Source: Adiantum capillus-veneris | Taxonomy: Eukaryota > Streptophyta > Polypodiopsida > Polypodiales > Pteridaceae | Length of the DNA stretch: 64,000 bases | Assembly (NCBI GenBank): GCA_014529385.2 | Contig: CM043952.1 | Span: 156,006,057 to 156,070,056 of the forward strand | Direction: 5' to 3' | In this document: positions 1-13,502 of the stretch, one piece after another | How positions within the stretch are numbered: the stretch's first letter is position 1 | Layout: the number at the start of each line of letters is the position of its first letter | The notes under the pieces: model-generated | Database searches by the model: none | The model's input: the letters and a program-made list of their open reading frames with translations, nothing else | What the model was told of the DNA's origin: nothing | Program-made: the position numbers and the translations under genes

Positions 1-146
1 CTATAACCTCAGTCGAAGAGCACGACGCTTTCTACACATTGATGTAAAGACAAAAATTTTCATAGTTATGGAAGGCGTTTCTATAACAGGATTTTCGAAG
101 TGAACAGGTCCAAGAAAGTTGACTCTCATCTTTTATTTTACATACA

Positions 147-1112
147 ATGTCTTTCGGCATTTGCAAGGGTTCTTCTTCTTCAAGAAGGTCCACAACCATT
201 GTGAAAAATGATCCAAAATCTCATAAGTGTGGAGATAGCAACACAACCACCCAACCAACGATATCAAAAACCATGATCATGGCATACTTCGTATCGTTGC
301 AAGAGACCGAAAACAAACAAGGCAAAGACTTACTGGCACTTGCAATGGAGAATGACACACTAAGGGTACTTGTGGTTGAGAATGAGAATCTCAAGAGGAC
401 ACTTGAGATGCAAACAACACGTTTGATGCAACTTGAAGAGGAGGTCAAGGAATGTAAACACTCTCTTGTGGACTTGAATGCTTTGAAGGAGCGCATGACC
501 AAAGTAGCAGATGAGAAAAGTAGAGCATGACCATGTATTGAAAGCGGAGAAATTTGACACCATGAGCTGGGATGTATGCGACATGAAAAATGTATGCACA
601 AACAACTCTTGGACTGATGTATTTGGTAATAATGTGGTTCCTAATTCCTGACTCATGCAAGCTATGGTTCAAACAAAGAATGTTGAGAATGTGGATGTGG
701 AGGAGTTGAAGGAATGAGAAGGACGTTCCAAGAACATTGTTATTCGTGGAATTCCCGAAGAGAAGTTAGAAACACCTTCTTCTCTTGCCATTGTTATCGA
801 AGATTTCTTCAAAACCCACTTTGGCATGTCCAGAGTTATGTTCTATGGAGCACATAGAGTGGGGAAACAAGGAACTCATTGCTCGGGAGAACCGCCAATT
901 GTATGCACCATGCCGGATGAGACCAAACAAAAGATTATCCTTGATCATAGTTGGATATATTTGAGGGATAAAAAATGTTTTGTATGTGAAGATCACACTA
1001 TTAAGCAACAAAATATGGGTCCCAAGGCATATAAGGAAAAGAATAAGAAAAACAAGGAGACCTCTCATGAAGAAAATGTGCCCAAGAAGGAGGCAAGTCC
1101 ATCAAAAAAATA
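147..1112 (+). pseudogene. LINE ORF1 remnant (coiled coil plus RRM-like)
   Basis: The first reading segment (147-530) ends in a Leu/Glu/Lys-rich heptad-like stretch (from about residue 50 on), consistent with the trimerising coiled coil of L1-type ORF1 proteins. A second segment, in a different frame, carries the motif KNIVIRGIPEE at about 730. That motif is the usual start of the RRM-like nucleic-acid-binding domain of L1 ORF1p. This segment runs on to a Lys-rich tail ending at 1112. Stops near 650 and 718 and the change of frame break the ORF. The role is known from the family: RNA chaperone and RNP formation with the LINE transcript. The assignment rests on motif and position only. Confidence 0.65.
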
Positions 1113-1140
1113 GGGATGCGTGACCTATTTGGACCGAGTT

Positions 1141-4100
1141 ACAGTTGAGAATATGCTTTGAAATTGTAATGGATACCCATGGAATGCGGGGGTTTGCATT
1201 GATGAACTAACAAGCAAAGCCGATGTTGTACTTCTTGTTGAAACTTGGGAGCATGATACACAAAGGATTAACGGCTTGGAGGATTACAATGTACATTCAT
1301 TGATGTGGTCAAAGAATCTCAAGCAACGAAGAGGGCAAGGAGGGGTAGCATGTATGGTTAAGAAAGGATTGGAAGATTTTGTATCAATTGGAAAAGACGA
1401 TAAGTACAAACGTTATGTATGGCTAAACATTATGACACCAAAAAGAGCACCCATTTTTGTAGCTAGTTGCTACATTCCTCATCATGATTCCCCCTTTTAT
1501 GCTTGCACAGATAGAGATCAACCATTCATTGATTTAGAAGAGGACATTGCTTATTTCAAAGGCGAAGGTGATGTTATTGTATTTGGGGATATGAATGCTC
1601 GCACAAAAACATTTTAGCATGATATTCAACAATTTGAGATGCCATGCATTTCAAGGGAGTTGGAGGAAGTTCAATTGTATGATCATACTTTAATGGATGA
1701 GAAAGAGCCGGATCACTATGGAAAGTTACTTTTACACATGTGTAATAACACGTGTATGCTCATTGCCAATGGTGTATCTTTGTGGAGTGGAACCAATGGA
1801 TTTACATGTAGGAAACATAATGGGGAGGACAGTGTGATTGACTATATGCTACTCTCCAAATCCATCATGTATCAAATAAAGAGTTTTATGTTTGGCCAAT
1901 GGACCCCGAAAAATCTGATCATCGGACCTTATGTATTGACCTTTCATGTGGAGAAGCAACCAAGCATGATAATCTCAGCCAAAGGGAAGAGAAATTATCA
2001 CTATGTATGGATTTCAAACGATCGAGCATCAATGTACATTGAAATGGTTGGGCAAAAGTTATGGATGACAAAGCTTCAATATGACGCACCATTGGAAACT
2101 AAATGGGAAGCTTTCAAGAAAATTATTTGTTCTTGTTCTGAAGAATGCTTTTCCATAAAGAATCTCCATGGTATCAACAAAGATAGATCACGCAAAATGT
2201 GGTTTGATAAAGAGTGTCAAGATGCTCGAAAGTCCTTGAGAAAGCTTGAAGCAGCTGTGGAAAAATATCTATCAAATTAATTTCTATACATACAAGGCAT
2301 TGATTCAAAAGAAGAGAAGAAGATGGGAAGTAAAGCAACAAATTTTTCAAGTCCAAGAAAAGACACATGCATGTGCAATATTTTGGAGAAACTTGAGGGG
2401 CAAGCGGGTTGAGAATTTTGGTAACTTGAGTTTTGTGGATATGTACACACATTGTAGGCAGTTAGTTATATGAGCAAGCAAATGTTGAAAAAAATACCAT
2501 TTTATGGTTCACTCCCATGTATGTCCTCTTTTTTTACTATTGAGGATATATGCGGTGGGCTTGAAAAGTTGGCCACTCGCAAAGCGGGAGATCTTCAAGG
2601 TATCAAGCCGGAGATATCAAATGAACGAGAGATTTTACCCATGAGTGGATGTGTGATATGTTAAACCTTGCACTTCAACATGGTATACCTTATGATTGGA
2701 GTACTAATTGGGTTAAGCCTTAAAGGAGGGGATGTAAAGAATGTAAACAACTACCGGACTATAGTGATTGGGTCTCTTATAGAAAAGTTGTTTGGGTGCA
2801 TAATGGAGATGAAATTGAGTGATTGGACTGAAGAGAATGACAAGCATGCAAAAGGACAAGCAGGTTTTTGTCAGTGCCATAGCACCATTGATCATATTGT
2901 TCCTCTTCGTGTTATCATGGAGGAAAGTTGGTTGAAAGGCAAGCGATTGTATTGTTTTTTTGTGGAATTTAAGAAATCCTTTGATATGATACCACGTAAC
3001 AATTTGTGGAGAAGGATGGAAAAACTCCAAGTGCCAAGTGAGTTTTTGCTTGCGGTTTCTTGAATCTATGAGAAGGTGAGTTGTCAATTGCGCATGGGAA
3101 GAGAAATATGAGAAATTTTTGTAAGCACTATTGGGGTTAAACAAGGATGTTAGTTGTCAACACCAACTCTCTTTGGTCTATGCATCGATCAATTGGAACA
3201 AATGGTACTTGACTTTATGCAAGAAGAAGGCATTGAAGAGGTCACTATTTGCAATGTGGTAATCATGCTTTTTTTGTATACGGATGATGTAGTGCTTCTA
3301 CAAAAGCTTATGGTTGTCCTTGAGAACTTTTGATTGCATAGTGGGCTGATTGTGAATGAATCCAAAATAAAGGTTATGCTTGTGAAAACCAACCATAAGG
3401 AGAATCCATGCATTGTGTACAACAATGAGACACTTGAAGTTGTTGAGAGCTTTAAGTACCTTGGTATTGAGGTTCCATCCAATCACAAGTGGCATGAATG
3501 TGCTATGCGTCATTTGGAAGCGGGAAAGAGAGCATATTATGCATTTGAGAACATGTGTAATGCGGGAAACATCAAGTGTTGGGTTCTCAAGAAATATCTT
3601 TTTGATGCATTGGTGACACCGGTTCTTCTTTATGGAGTTGAAGTGTGGGGCGGGAGCATCTCAAAGTCTACTTTGAAAGAGTTTGAGAATGTCCAAAAGC
3701 GTTTTCTTACAAACTTTCTCTAAGTTAAGACACAAACACCATATATGCTCCTACTTCTTGAGTCGGGATATCTTCCAGTTGAGGTTATGGGCATGGAAAG
3801 GGTTGTGGAGTACATGATAAAGATGTGTCAAATCCCCTCACATCGACTTCCTACAATTGCATGGGAAGCAAGAAAAAAAGTTCAAAAGACGCATAAAAGC
3901 AAGATCTTGAGCACAGGATAGATGCAAGACATAAAGAAGTGGTTTGGGAGATGGGATGCATTACACTTGCTACATGATGCTTCAATTGACTCCCAAATGA
4001 ATGAATCTTTTCTACAATGCCAATGTATTACGGCTTGGGAGAAATTTGGTGGGTCACGCTTCATACATTACACCACTCATATTGCCCCCAACTATAAAAC

Positions 4101-4487
4101 CATGTTCTTCGTTGAAAGAGGTTCTTACATGCTTGAGCCTAACCCCTTGTTGGCGATACGCACTATCGCATCCATTTGGCTTAGCTTCCATTTCCTTCAA
4201 TGTGAGACAAGGCATTGGGGCAATGGAGAAGAGGCAAATCAATTGTGCACATTATGCTCACTACAAGTTGGAGAGTCTGAGTACCACACACTACTAGAGT
4301 GCTCAGCTTTTGGTCATATCCGAACTTGCTTCTCTCACATTTTCAGCCATGACTTAGACCTACACCTTTTCCTCTCCCAGCCACAGTGTGGACTCTCCAG
4401 TGCGACTCTCATCACCACAATTTTGGATCATCAAGAGTCACTCATCAGTCATACACATCCTACATCACATGTAACTTTGGTCCCATA
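1141..4487 (+). pseudogene. LINE ORF2 remnant: endonuclease, reverse transcriptase, zinc knuckle
   Basis: The endonuclease starts near 1150, where the usual WNxNG strand reads stop-NCNG (a Trp codon has become TGA). It continues through LLVETWEHD (about 1229-1255) and FGDMNART (about 1582-1611), the latter being the catalytic GDMNA motif. A TAG at 1615-1617 interrupts it and the domain resumes at 1639. Reverse transcriptase follows from about 2470 in several frames, with a NNYRTI block (~2740), VEFKKSFDMI (~2960) and the catalytic YTDDVV at 3277-3294. A downstream segment (3334-3723) holds the conserved LLYGVEVWGG motif. The C-terminal CTLC...H...C knuckle lies at about 4246-4300. In an active LINE this protein nicks the target and reverse-transcribes in place. 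This copy cannot encode a single product. Confidence 0.8.
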
Positions 4488-4516
4488 GGTCATATTTGAC
4501 CTCCGAGGACGATAAT

Positions 4517-4656
<140 letters not shown>

Positions 4657-4727
4657 ATGTGCGTGTGTGGATTCCTCCCCCCATTATATGTTTTGGTAGA
4701 TACATGCCACCCTACCACACACCTTGG

Positions 4728-5298
4728 AGAGAGAGAGCTCAATTATTATTGGTTCTTTTATTAAGTGTTTTTAAATTAATTAAACTAGATTTACTCTAGC
4801 CTAATTATCATTGGTCCACCTCCATGGCCATCCAATAGGATTTGAGTACACCTTGTGGGCATCTGGGCTAGGGCGCTGACATGTGTCCCTCGTTCCCTTT
4901 GTGTAAAGGAGGCTTGTGAGTGTGTGTGTTTCTCTCTCATCCCCTACTTCTAGGGCTTGCCCCCTCTTTTGTAGGATTAATGAAGACTTTTTTGTTCACA
5001 CACTAAGCATCCAATTTTCCTAAGCTTGACCATTGGACACAACCTTTGAATTTTGGAACCTTAGCATTTTGGAAGTCTTAATGGGCTGAACCTTAGGGTC
5101 TTTTAAGCCCATTGTTGCACATTTCTCTTTTGCATATGGCCCCCCATTTGGATCCCTATTTTTCCTCCTTTGGATCCCTACTATGGTCGGTCTGCCAACT
5201 TAATTCTAGCTTTTTCTCCCCTGGCACTTCCCTATATTAAATGATCACTTTAACAAGAGAAAATAATTTAGGAGAATTAGATATTAGATATTGTGACA
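4728..5298 (-). repeat. 3' LTR of chromovirus copy A (truncated)
   Basis: The sequence from about 4728 (agagagctcaattattattgg) aligns by eye with the inner part of the LTRs at 10842-12429, 47098-48692 and 54130-55724, and ends in the same terminal TGACA at 5298. Full LTRs of the family are ~1590 bp, so only the ~570 bp next to the internal region survive. The adjoining 5299-5312 is the polypurine tract on the - strand. Confidence 0.85.
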
Positions 5299-5659
5299 TT
5301 ACCTCTCTCTTGAAATCATACTCATCCTCGACTATGGGATAGAGAAGATAAAGTCTATTCATTAGTCCTTTTTCTAGTGGATAGAGGATTCCTATGTTAC
5401 CCTACGACATCGTTCCAGAATGGATGACTAGTCCATTTGGCGCTTGAGAGCCTAAGCTGCCGCAAGCATGTCTGCACATTAGTCCTATCAATCTTCCATA
5501 TTAGAGTGATAAGCTCTACTTAGTGTTTGGGAGACGTCGTCTCCGCAAACTTCATCTAAGCATGCATACTACTTCACTTTTGTGCACAATACAGAAAAAG
5601 AGAGTCTTACAAGACAAAAACTTTGTTCATTTTAAACATTTGTACATTTGCTTACTCTA

Positions 5660-8600
5660 GGTGAGCATTGACAAGGTTTAGGTAATCCATTAATTGTATG
5701 CCTTGCATCCATCTAGCATCTTCAAAAGGATAATTCTTAAACTTAATAAGATATCGTCAGATAGTCTTACCGCCTCTTAGTACCTTGTCTTCATGTCGGA
5801 GAATGGACTCGGGCTGCATCACCTCTTCTTGGTCCTCGATCTCCGATGGGTCTTCAATAGTTGGTTCTTGAGGTGTCTCTCCTTTATAAGGCTTTAGTAG
5901 GCTCAGATAGAAAGCATTGTGTATGATCCAATGGCTGGGCAACTGGAGTTGATAGGCCATCTCATTGATTGGCCTAAGAATTTGGAAGGGACCATAGTAC
6001 CTTTTTGCTAACTTAGCATAGTACTTTTGGTGTCCCATAGGATTCTTGCCCGTCGTGTGCCTTAATCGAGCCTTGGGAAATTTGAGTAAGACCCAATCAT
6101 TTTCTTTAAAGGCTTGGGATCTTTTGTGCTTATCAGTAGAGTAGCCTCTTGCCTTTGATGTGCGATAGAGATAGCATCCTTAATCTTTTAGAAATATTCT
6201 TGTAGGTCTCGGCTATACTCATCTACAACGAAGATATTCCTGTGTACCTTAAGTAGTAGGGGACTTTTTGGATCTTCCCTCAATTACCTCGAAAGGTGCT
6301 TTTCCCATGGAAGTATGTACAATGTTATTGTAGGCATACTCCACTGAGGGTAAGTACTTCTCCCATTGAGATCTTTGATCTACTTCCATTAAATAGGATT
6401 TTAGTAGATCAAGAATTGTTAGGTTAGCTGTTTCACTTTGGCCATCTGTTTGTGGGTGATAGGCCGAAGAGAAGTTTAGCCTTGTCCCTAAATTCTCAAA
6501 GAGACCCTTCCAAAAATTACTGGTCATTCTAGGATCTCTATCAGACACTATGGACATTGGCAAGCCATGATACTTGAAGATTTGTGAAATGAAGAGGGTT
6601 GCCATTTGATGGGCTTTGATAGTCTTTTTGACATGTATAAAATGAGCTTGTTTATTAAACCTGTCCACTATCTCCATATTCCCGTATTCCCATGGATTGA
6701 CTTAGGTAATCCAAATATAAAATCCATGGATATGCTCTCCCATGGTGAATTAGGGATTGGCAAAGGTTGATGCAATCCAGGTTTCTTTCCTCTATCAAAC
6801 TTTGTCTTTTGGCATACCACACATTTAGAAAAATACTCTTTATGTTTGCTTTCATGGTAGGCCAATATAAATATGTTTCAATCCCCTTTAGGGTAGACTG
6901 AATCCTACTATGCCCCGCATAAGGAGGAGCATGAGATTCATACATTACTTTCTCACGTAGTGAGTTAGTAACACATAGTATTTTGCCATAGAGAAGATAA
7001 CCATCTTGTAAAGTAAATGGTTCCTCTTTATTCCCTAAAGCAAGGATTGAAATCACATCTATAAAAAATGGGATCAATAGCATAGTCATCTATCATAGAA
7101 GATAGATAATTCTGCATTGCTATGGAAAACGCATTCACTCTCGGTGCTCTTTAGAGTGCATCAGCTACTTGATTATGCTTGCCAACAAAGTGAGAAATAT
7201 AAAAATGAAATTGCGAAAGGAAATTTGCCCACCTCATTTGTTTGTCGAAGAGCTTGGTCTGCTTCATGAAGTAAAGACTTTGGTGATCCGTCTGCAAGAT
7301 GAAAGGAGTCCCCAATAAATAGTGCTTCCATGAGTCTAAGGTATGTAGAACTACGAGGAGTTCCTTTTCATATATGCCTAGAGCTTGCTCAATAGGGTCG
7401 AGCCTTCGACTTTCAAGGCTATGGCATGCCCTTCTTGGAGCAAAACAGCTCCAAGGCAATCACCACAACGTCACATTGGACCTCAAATGGCTTTGAGAGA
7501 TCCCGCAACGTAATCACTGGTTGAGAGATAAGCTTTTCTTTAAGCTTTAAAAAATCATTGTTGTCCTTGGCAGACCATGTATACCTAACGTTTTTCTTTG
7601 TTAGGTCATGTAATGGTCTCGCAATTTGTGAGAACTTTTCTATGAAGCATCTATAGTATGCACACATACCTATAAATCTTCTTAGTTCAGGAAGATTCCT
7701 TGGTTTAGGCCATCCTTTTATTACCTCTAACTTTGATGGATCCATCTTGAGAGATAATGTGACCTAAATACTGAATCTTTTGCAAGAAAATTTCACTTTT
7801 CTTTCGATTAACATAAAGTTTATTCTCTCTTAGAACTTGAAATATTAGTTGGAGGTGCTGCTTGTGTTCGTCTAATGAATTAGAGTAGACGATAATATCA
7901 TCAAACCACACTCTAGTAAAGGTTCGGTGAGGCCTGAATAGCTTCTCCATCAAGCGGTTGAATGTGGCTGGTGCATTGGTCAAGCCAAAAGGCATGACAA
8001 TGTATTCGTAAAGACCAAACGTAGTGCAAAATATGGTCTTTACAATGTCTTGATCAACTATCCTTATTTGATTATAGCCACTTTTTAGGTCAATCCTAGT
8101 GAAGTAGGTCAATCCTTGTAGCTTACCAAATATGTCTTCTACCCGTGGAACGGGAAACCTATTCTTGAAAGTGATCCTATTTAGTGCTCTATAGTTGACA
8201 CACATACGATATGTATCGTCTTTCTTTTGCACTAGTAACACGGGTGATCAAAATGGAGATGAGCTAGGCCTAACCATGCCCTTTTCAACTAACTCATGCA
8301 CTTGCCGCATAATATCCTCTTGTTGCTTGAGAGACTCTATAAGGAGGTTTATTAGGCGGGGAACTTCCTGGAAGAAGTTCAATTGCATGATCATCATTGC
8401 CTCGTTTAGGATGTAGTTCACAAGGGATGTCGTCAATAAGGACATCTTGAAACCCCTTGAGAAAATTGGATAACTCCAATTACTTGTGATTGTTTCTATT
8501 TTCTTTTGCTAGAGCATTAGGTTCATTTTGAGAATCTTTAACAAAAATCATGTACACAGAAATAGAGCTCTTTATTGACTTATTGAAAGCTTGCGTATGT

Positions 8601-10032
8601 ACAATGGGTATGGTGTTACCCATTTCCTTAGCAGCTATGTACATATCTTTTTCCCTGAACTTAAAGGAGATTCTTCTTTCAGGGAATTTAACATTGGCAG
8701 CCATGCAATCAAACCATGGTGCCCCTAGGATTACATCCTTCTTTCAGGGAATTTAACGTTGGCAGCCATGCAAACAAACCATGGTGCCCCGAGGATTACA
8801 TCCTCGTGCTTGAGAGGAGAGATAAAGAAGTCCTCTTTGTCCACATAGATTTGGACATGGGGCCTCAATTTCTCGATTAAGGGAGTGATTGAAGCTTCTT
8901 GCTCCTTGAAAGCACCATCTGTGGGTAGGACATCTCCCATCTCATAGGCTTGGATGCCTAGGTTGGTGGCCAACTCTATGGATATGAAATTGTGAGTAGA
9001 ACCAGGGTCAAAGAGAATAAAAGCATCATGTTATCTTACCTTTCCCCAAGCATGGCATAGAGGAGATCCTTTGTGGTGAGCTCTTTCCTCTTGGATTTTG
9101 AACAAGGTAGCTGTAGGAGGCTCATGGTGGGTGTTCTTTTGGGGACAAGCACGGTACGCATGCCCTTGCTCACTGCACTTGAGACATTGGTTATCCTTGC
9201 GATAACGCTCAAGCTCTTTAGGAGAGAGTTTGTTTTTGCCTTTGTAAACTCCGTTCTCCTTAGCTTTGTTGAAATTGACCTTAGGAGACTTTTGGACATT
9301 GTCCTTCCCCTTAGGCTCATTGGAACCCTTGTTTTTCATGGGCTTAGAATTTCTTTTAGCCCTTCTTTGGAAATTTGATTCGAGAAGCCACCATAGTATG
9401 GTGTATAACCGCCGATATGGTGCGTGGCCTTTGGGAGTTCACATACTCCGCCATTTCTTCATTTAAGCCCGCACAAATTACTATTTTTTCTCTCCAAAAG
9501 CCATCTTTTTGAAGACAGTGGCTTTGAGATGTAGGTCCTAAAACTTGTCTACATATTTGTGAATCTCATCTCCAAACGCCGCATCGAATTGTTGGATAAA
9601 GGCTAAGACTTTGTCTGTAGCACCAAAGGTGCCATCGTAGGTAAGGAAAGAGATACTCTTCCCTCCCTCTTTGAACTTCTTGAGCTTGGACGACCTCTTC
9701 CACGCGGCATAGGATTTCCTATAGCCTCTTCTTTTTTATGATTCAAAGGTTGCACCATCACTTTCTTTAGAAGATGAAGAATTTGAGGAAGATGAAGAAG
9801 AGGTTGACCTCTTTCTTTCCTTTTTCTTACCTTGATATTCTTTGTCTGCACCATCACTTTCATAAGACGAAGAGGATGAAGAAGATGGAGAAGAGGGTGT
9901 CCTCTTTCTCACCTTTTTCTTCTCTTTCTTTTTGTCATCCGTCTTTGAATTATGGTGTGGAGAAGTGTGTGATGGTCTTCTCTGTTTAGGAGGTGATGGA
10001 GAGCTTTTATCCCACCATCATCGTGGAGCCAT
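5660..10032 (-). pseudogene. gag-pol polyprotein remnant of chromovirus copy A
   Basis: Reading down the - strand: a Ser/Lys/Arg-rich gag N-terminus from about 10032, a CxxC zinc knuckle (~9160-9200), an aspartic protease region (~8740-9010), reverse transcriptase (7705-8241, with MPFGLTNAPATF and FDDIIVYSN), RNase H (~7150-7460), integrase (~6250-7000, with the HHCC region CVVCQKTKFDRG and a VSDRDPRMTS core) and a chromodomain-type end (5757-6038). Compared with copy B it has lost ~210 bp of gag near 9570. It also carries frameshifts and several stops, including a TGA where copy B reads CGA (near 5757). It retains the RNase H-integrase linker and the first integrase His residues that copy B lacks. 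It is non-functional. Confidence 0.9.
8674..8803. repeat. 65-bp tandem duplication inside copy A protease/RT region
   Basis: Bases 8674-8738 and 8739-8803 are two direct copies (both starting ttctttcagggaatttaac) with about three differences. Copy B has this segment once (about 51812-51873). The duplication therefore happened in copy A after the two elements diverged, and it adds to the disruption of its pol frame. Confidence 0.9.
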
Positions 10033-10828
10033 CTCCGTCGAAGTGGCAGAAGACTCACTTATTTCTCATTCCTTTGGTGGGGGCTCTTGAGTTCTCCTTT
10101 GAGAAGGAGATGCGTCATCAAGAAGAAAATTTTTGAGCCCTTCGTATGGATCCTCTTCTTCTTCCCGAATCGGAGAGAGGCCTCTTTTGGAAGTCTCACA
10201 AGGAGGCTTCCTAGGTACTCTCTTGTCATGGTGGGGATTTTGGAAAATCCCACGAGCACGAAGCTACCGTTGCACTTCACGTTGGAGGGATGGATTGCCC
10301 ATGGCTTGTTGAATCCTAGAAACAAGGTAATTAACAAGCATAGGGGCATCATTAGTAGCCTCCTCATTAGCAAAATCAAAGCAATCAACATTAATTTCAC
10401 TCTCTTTACTATTGTCAATCATTCTAACAACTTTTAGGTGTAAACTTTTTAGGTGTACTTTGGCACTTCAAGCCCTAGTTGCTACTCCTCTTTACCCCTT
10501 TAGAAAAAGCACTCAAGCTACTGTACCTGTGGCTCGAATACCATTAATTGCAAGGAATAGAAGAGAGGGTCATTCAACACCAAAACAACACCAGACCTGT
10601 CAAGCTTCTAATAGCTCAATAGTGGTTAAGCCATAGGCAAGCCCCATAGGACTCCACTATTAAGACCATATCTCTCGACGTTGATGCCCTGTTATCTGCA
10701 TGAAGGAGGCAGGCGCACTGCAAGGCTGATAAATCCCTATTTTACTTACTCATTTGCAACTAATAATAACAACAATTTATAGCTAGCTTGAGGACCTCCC
10801 TTCTTGAGCAAGAAAAGAGAAACCTTGA

Positions 10829-10840
10829 GCTCTAATACCA
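10829..10840 (-). other. Primer-binding site of copy A (tRNA-iMet, one mismatch)
   Basis: On the - strand this reads TGGTATTAGAGC, one base inside the LTR at 10842. It differs by one base from the canonical plant initiator-tRNA-Met primer site that is intact in copy B. It marks the first internal bases of the element. Confidence 0.8.
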
Positions 10841-10841
10841 A

Positions 10842-12429
10842 TGTAACATTTAATGGCCTAGTAACTTGTGTGTAGTGGAAAATAACATGAACATAGTGAG
10901 CATTTCATTAGAATAGATTCCTAATGAGCATAACAAGAGTGCTTCGGTGGAGAGAGCAAGAAAAAGCATAACACCTAGTAAGATAGCATGAACAATACTT
11001 CAAAAGAGAGAGAAATTAAGCTATTGACAACAGTTGAGGACCGAATTTACATGGAGCTGGTCCCCCCTCCAAAAGGCTTTGTATTATAGGTTTCTCCCAT
11101 CAAGAGAGACATTTTACAATACAATTCTTTATGTTCCTTCAATACTAGCTAGTGCAATGAAGATGGAAGCTTCAAGAACTAAGAAAAAGGATTATAAAAC
11201 ACAACATCAATTCCCTCACGGTCTCAGTCCCAAGACTTCACACACCTTCAAAGATGGTGAGGGCTAGCGGGGTATGAGACTAGATTGAGTGGAAGAAGGA
11301 GTAGTCTTACAAGAAAGATGTGCATCTCCTCACATAATCACTCATATTAGAATAGCTTAGCTTATTAATTAGCATGGTAGAGGAGTTGAGCATGCATTGA
11401 AGCTTGGCTCTTGGTTCGATTTGCATCACAAAGCCAAGAGTTGTTGGTGTGGGCCTCCCTTCTCACAAGCTTGGAGTAGGTGATAAGCTTTCCATTAAAG
11501 CTTGCGAAGGAGAGAGAGAGTCTTCTTGCTTCACACATGAGCTTGTATGTGAATGTGTGAGATAATGACTTGAGACAATCAGCCCCCCCTCTCTCTTGGT
11601 CGACCCGTCATGCTATTTGCTCATGCTACCACCCCATTGGACCTCTCCAGGCTTAGCCAATAGGATTTAAGGAGCATAAGTGATAGCCTTCTGACATGTG
11701 TCCCCCTTTCCCATTTTGTGAGAGCTTTAGGTAATTAATTAATGCAACTAAACTCTCATTGGACCCCTTTGTGTCCTGGCCAATAGGAATCAGGCAAGCC
11801 ATTTGGCTGTTGAATGCTCATTGGACCCTTGGAAGACTGTCCAATAGTCTTCTAGAGAGCTTAATTCTTATTGGTTCTTTTATTAAGTGTTTTTAAATTA
11901 ATTAAATTAGATTTACTCTAGCCTAATTCTCATTGGTCCACCTCCATGGCCATCCAATAGGATTTGAGTACATCTTGTGGGCATCTGGGCTAGGGAGCTG
12001 ACATGTGTCCCTCATTCCCTTGGTGTAAAGGAGGCTTGTGAGTGTGTGTGTGTTTCTCTCTCATCCCGTACTTGCAGGGCTCGCCCCCTCCTTTGTAGGA
12101 TTAATGAAGACTTTTTTGTTCACACACTAAGCATCCAATTTTCCTCAGCTTGACCATTGGACACAACCTTTGAATTTTGGAACCTTAACATTTTGGAAGT
12201 CTTAATGGGCTGAACCTTAAGGTCTTTTAAGCCCATTGTTGCACATTGCTCTTTTGTAGATGCCCCCCCCCCCCCCTTTGGATCCCTATTTTTCCTCCTT
12301 TGGATCCCTACTGTGGCCGGTCTGCCAACTTAACCAATATTCTAGCTTTTTCTCCCCTGGCACTTTCCCATATTAAATGATCAGTTTAACATGAGAAAAT
12401 CATTTAGGAGAATTAGACATTAATTATTA
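10842..12429 (-). repeat. 5' LTR of chromovirus copy A
   Basis: This LTR begins (on +) with TGTAACATTTAATGGCC, the same terminus as both LTRs of copy B, and runs ~1590 bp. The last bases (expected ATTATGACA) are replaced by the CA repeat that starts at 12430. In the element's own orientation this is the promoter-bearing upstream LTR. No TATA box was assigned with confidence. Confidence 0.85.

Positions 12430-13502
<1,073 letters not shown>

Larger units (their letters stand above)
1..4490 (+). mobile_element. Degenerate LINE (non-LTR retrotransposon), L1-like
   Basis: A near full-length but decayed non-LTR retrotransposon. The order on the + strand is a coiled-coil plus RRM-like ORF1, an apurinic-type endonuclease, a reverse transcriptase and a C-terminal CxxC...H...C knuckle. 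This is the order of plant L1-like LINEs. The first ~146 bases may be its 5' UTR, and its true 5' end may lie outside the window. The 3' end is at about 4490, just before a TC/TA/AC microsatellite. No poly(A) tail or target-site duplication could be identified. Several in-frame stops and frame changes show that it is dead. Confidence 0.85.
4728..12429 (-). mobile_element. Chromovirus (Ty3/Gypsy) copy A, decayed
   Basis: This is a - strand LTR retrotransposon of the same family as the younger copy at 47098-55724. From high to low coordinate it has a near-complete LTR, primer-binding site, gag-pol remnant with chromodomain, and a truncated second LTR. About two thirds of the low-coordinate LTR is missing at its junction with the LINE/microsatellite. 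The high-coordinate LTR merges into a CA/GA microsatellite at 12430, so no target-site duplication can be read. It is older than copy B, judging by many stops, frameshifts, a gag deletion and a 65-bp duplication. Confidence 0.9.
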
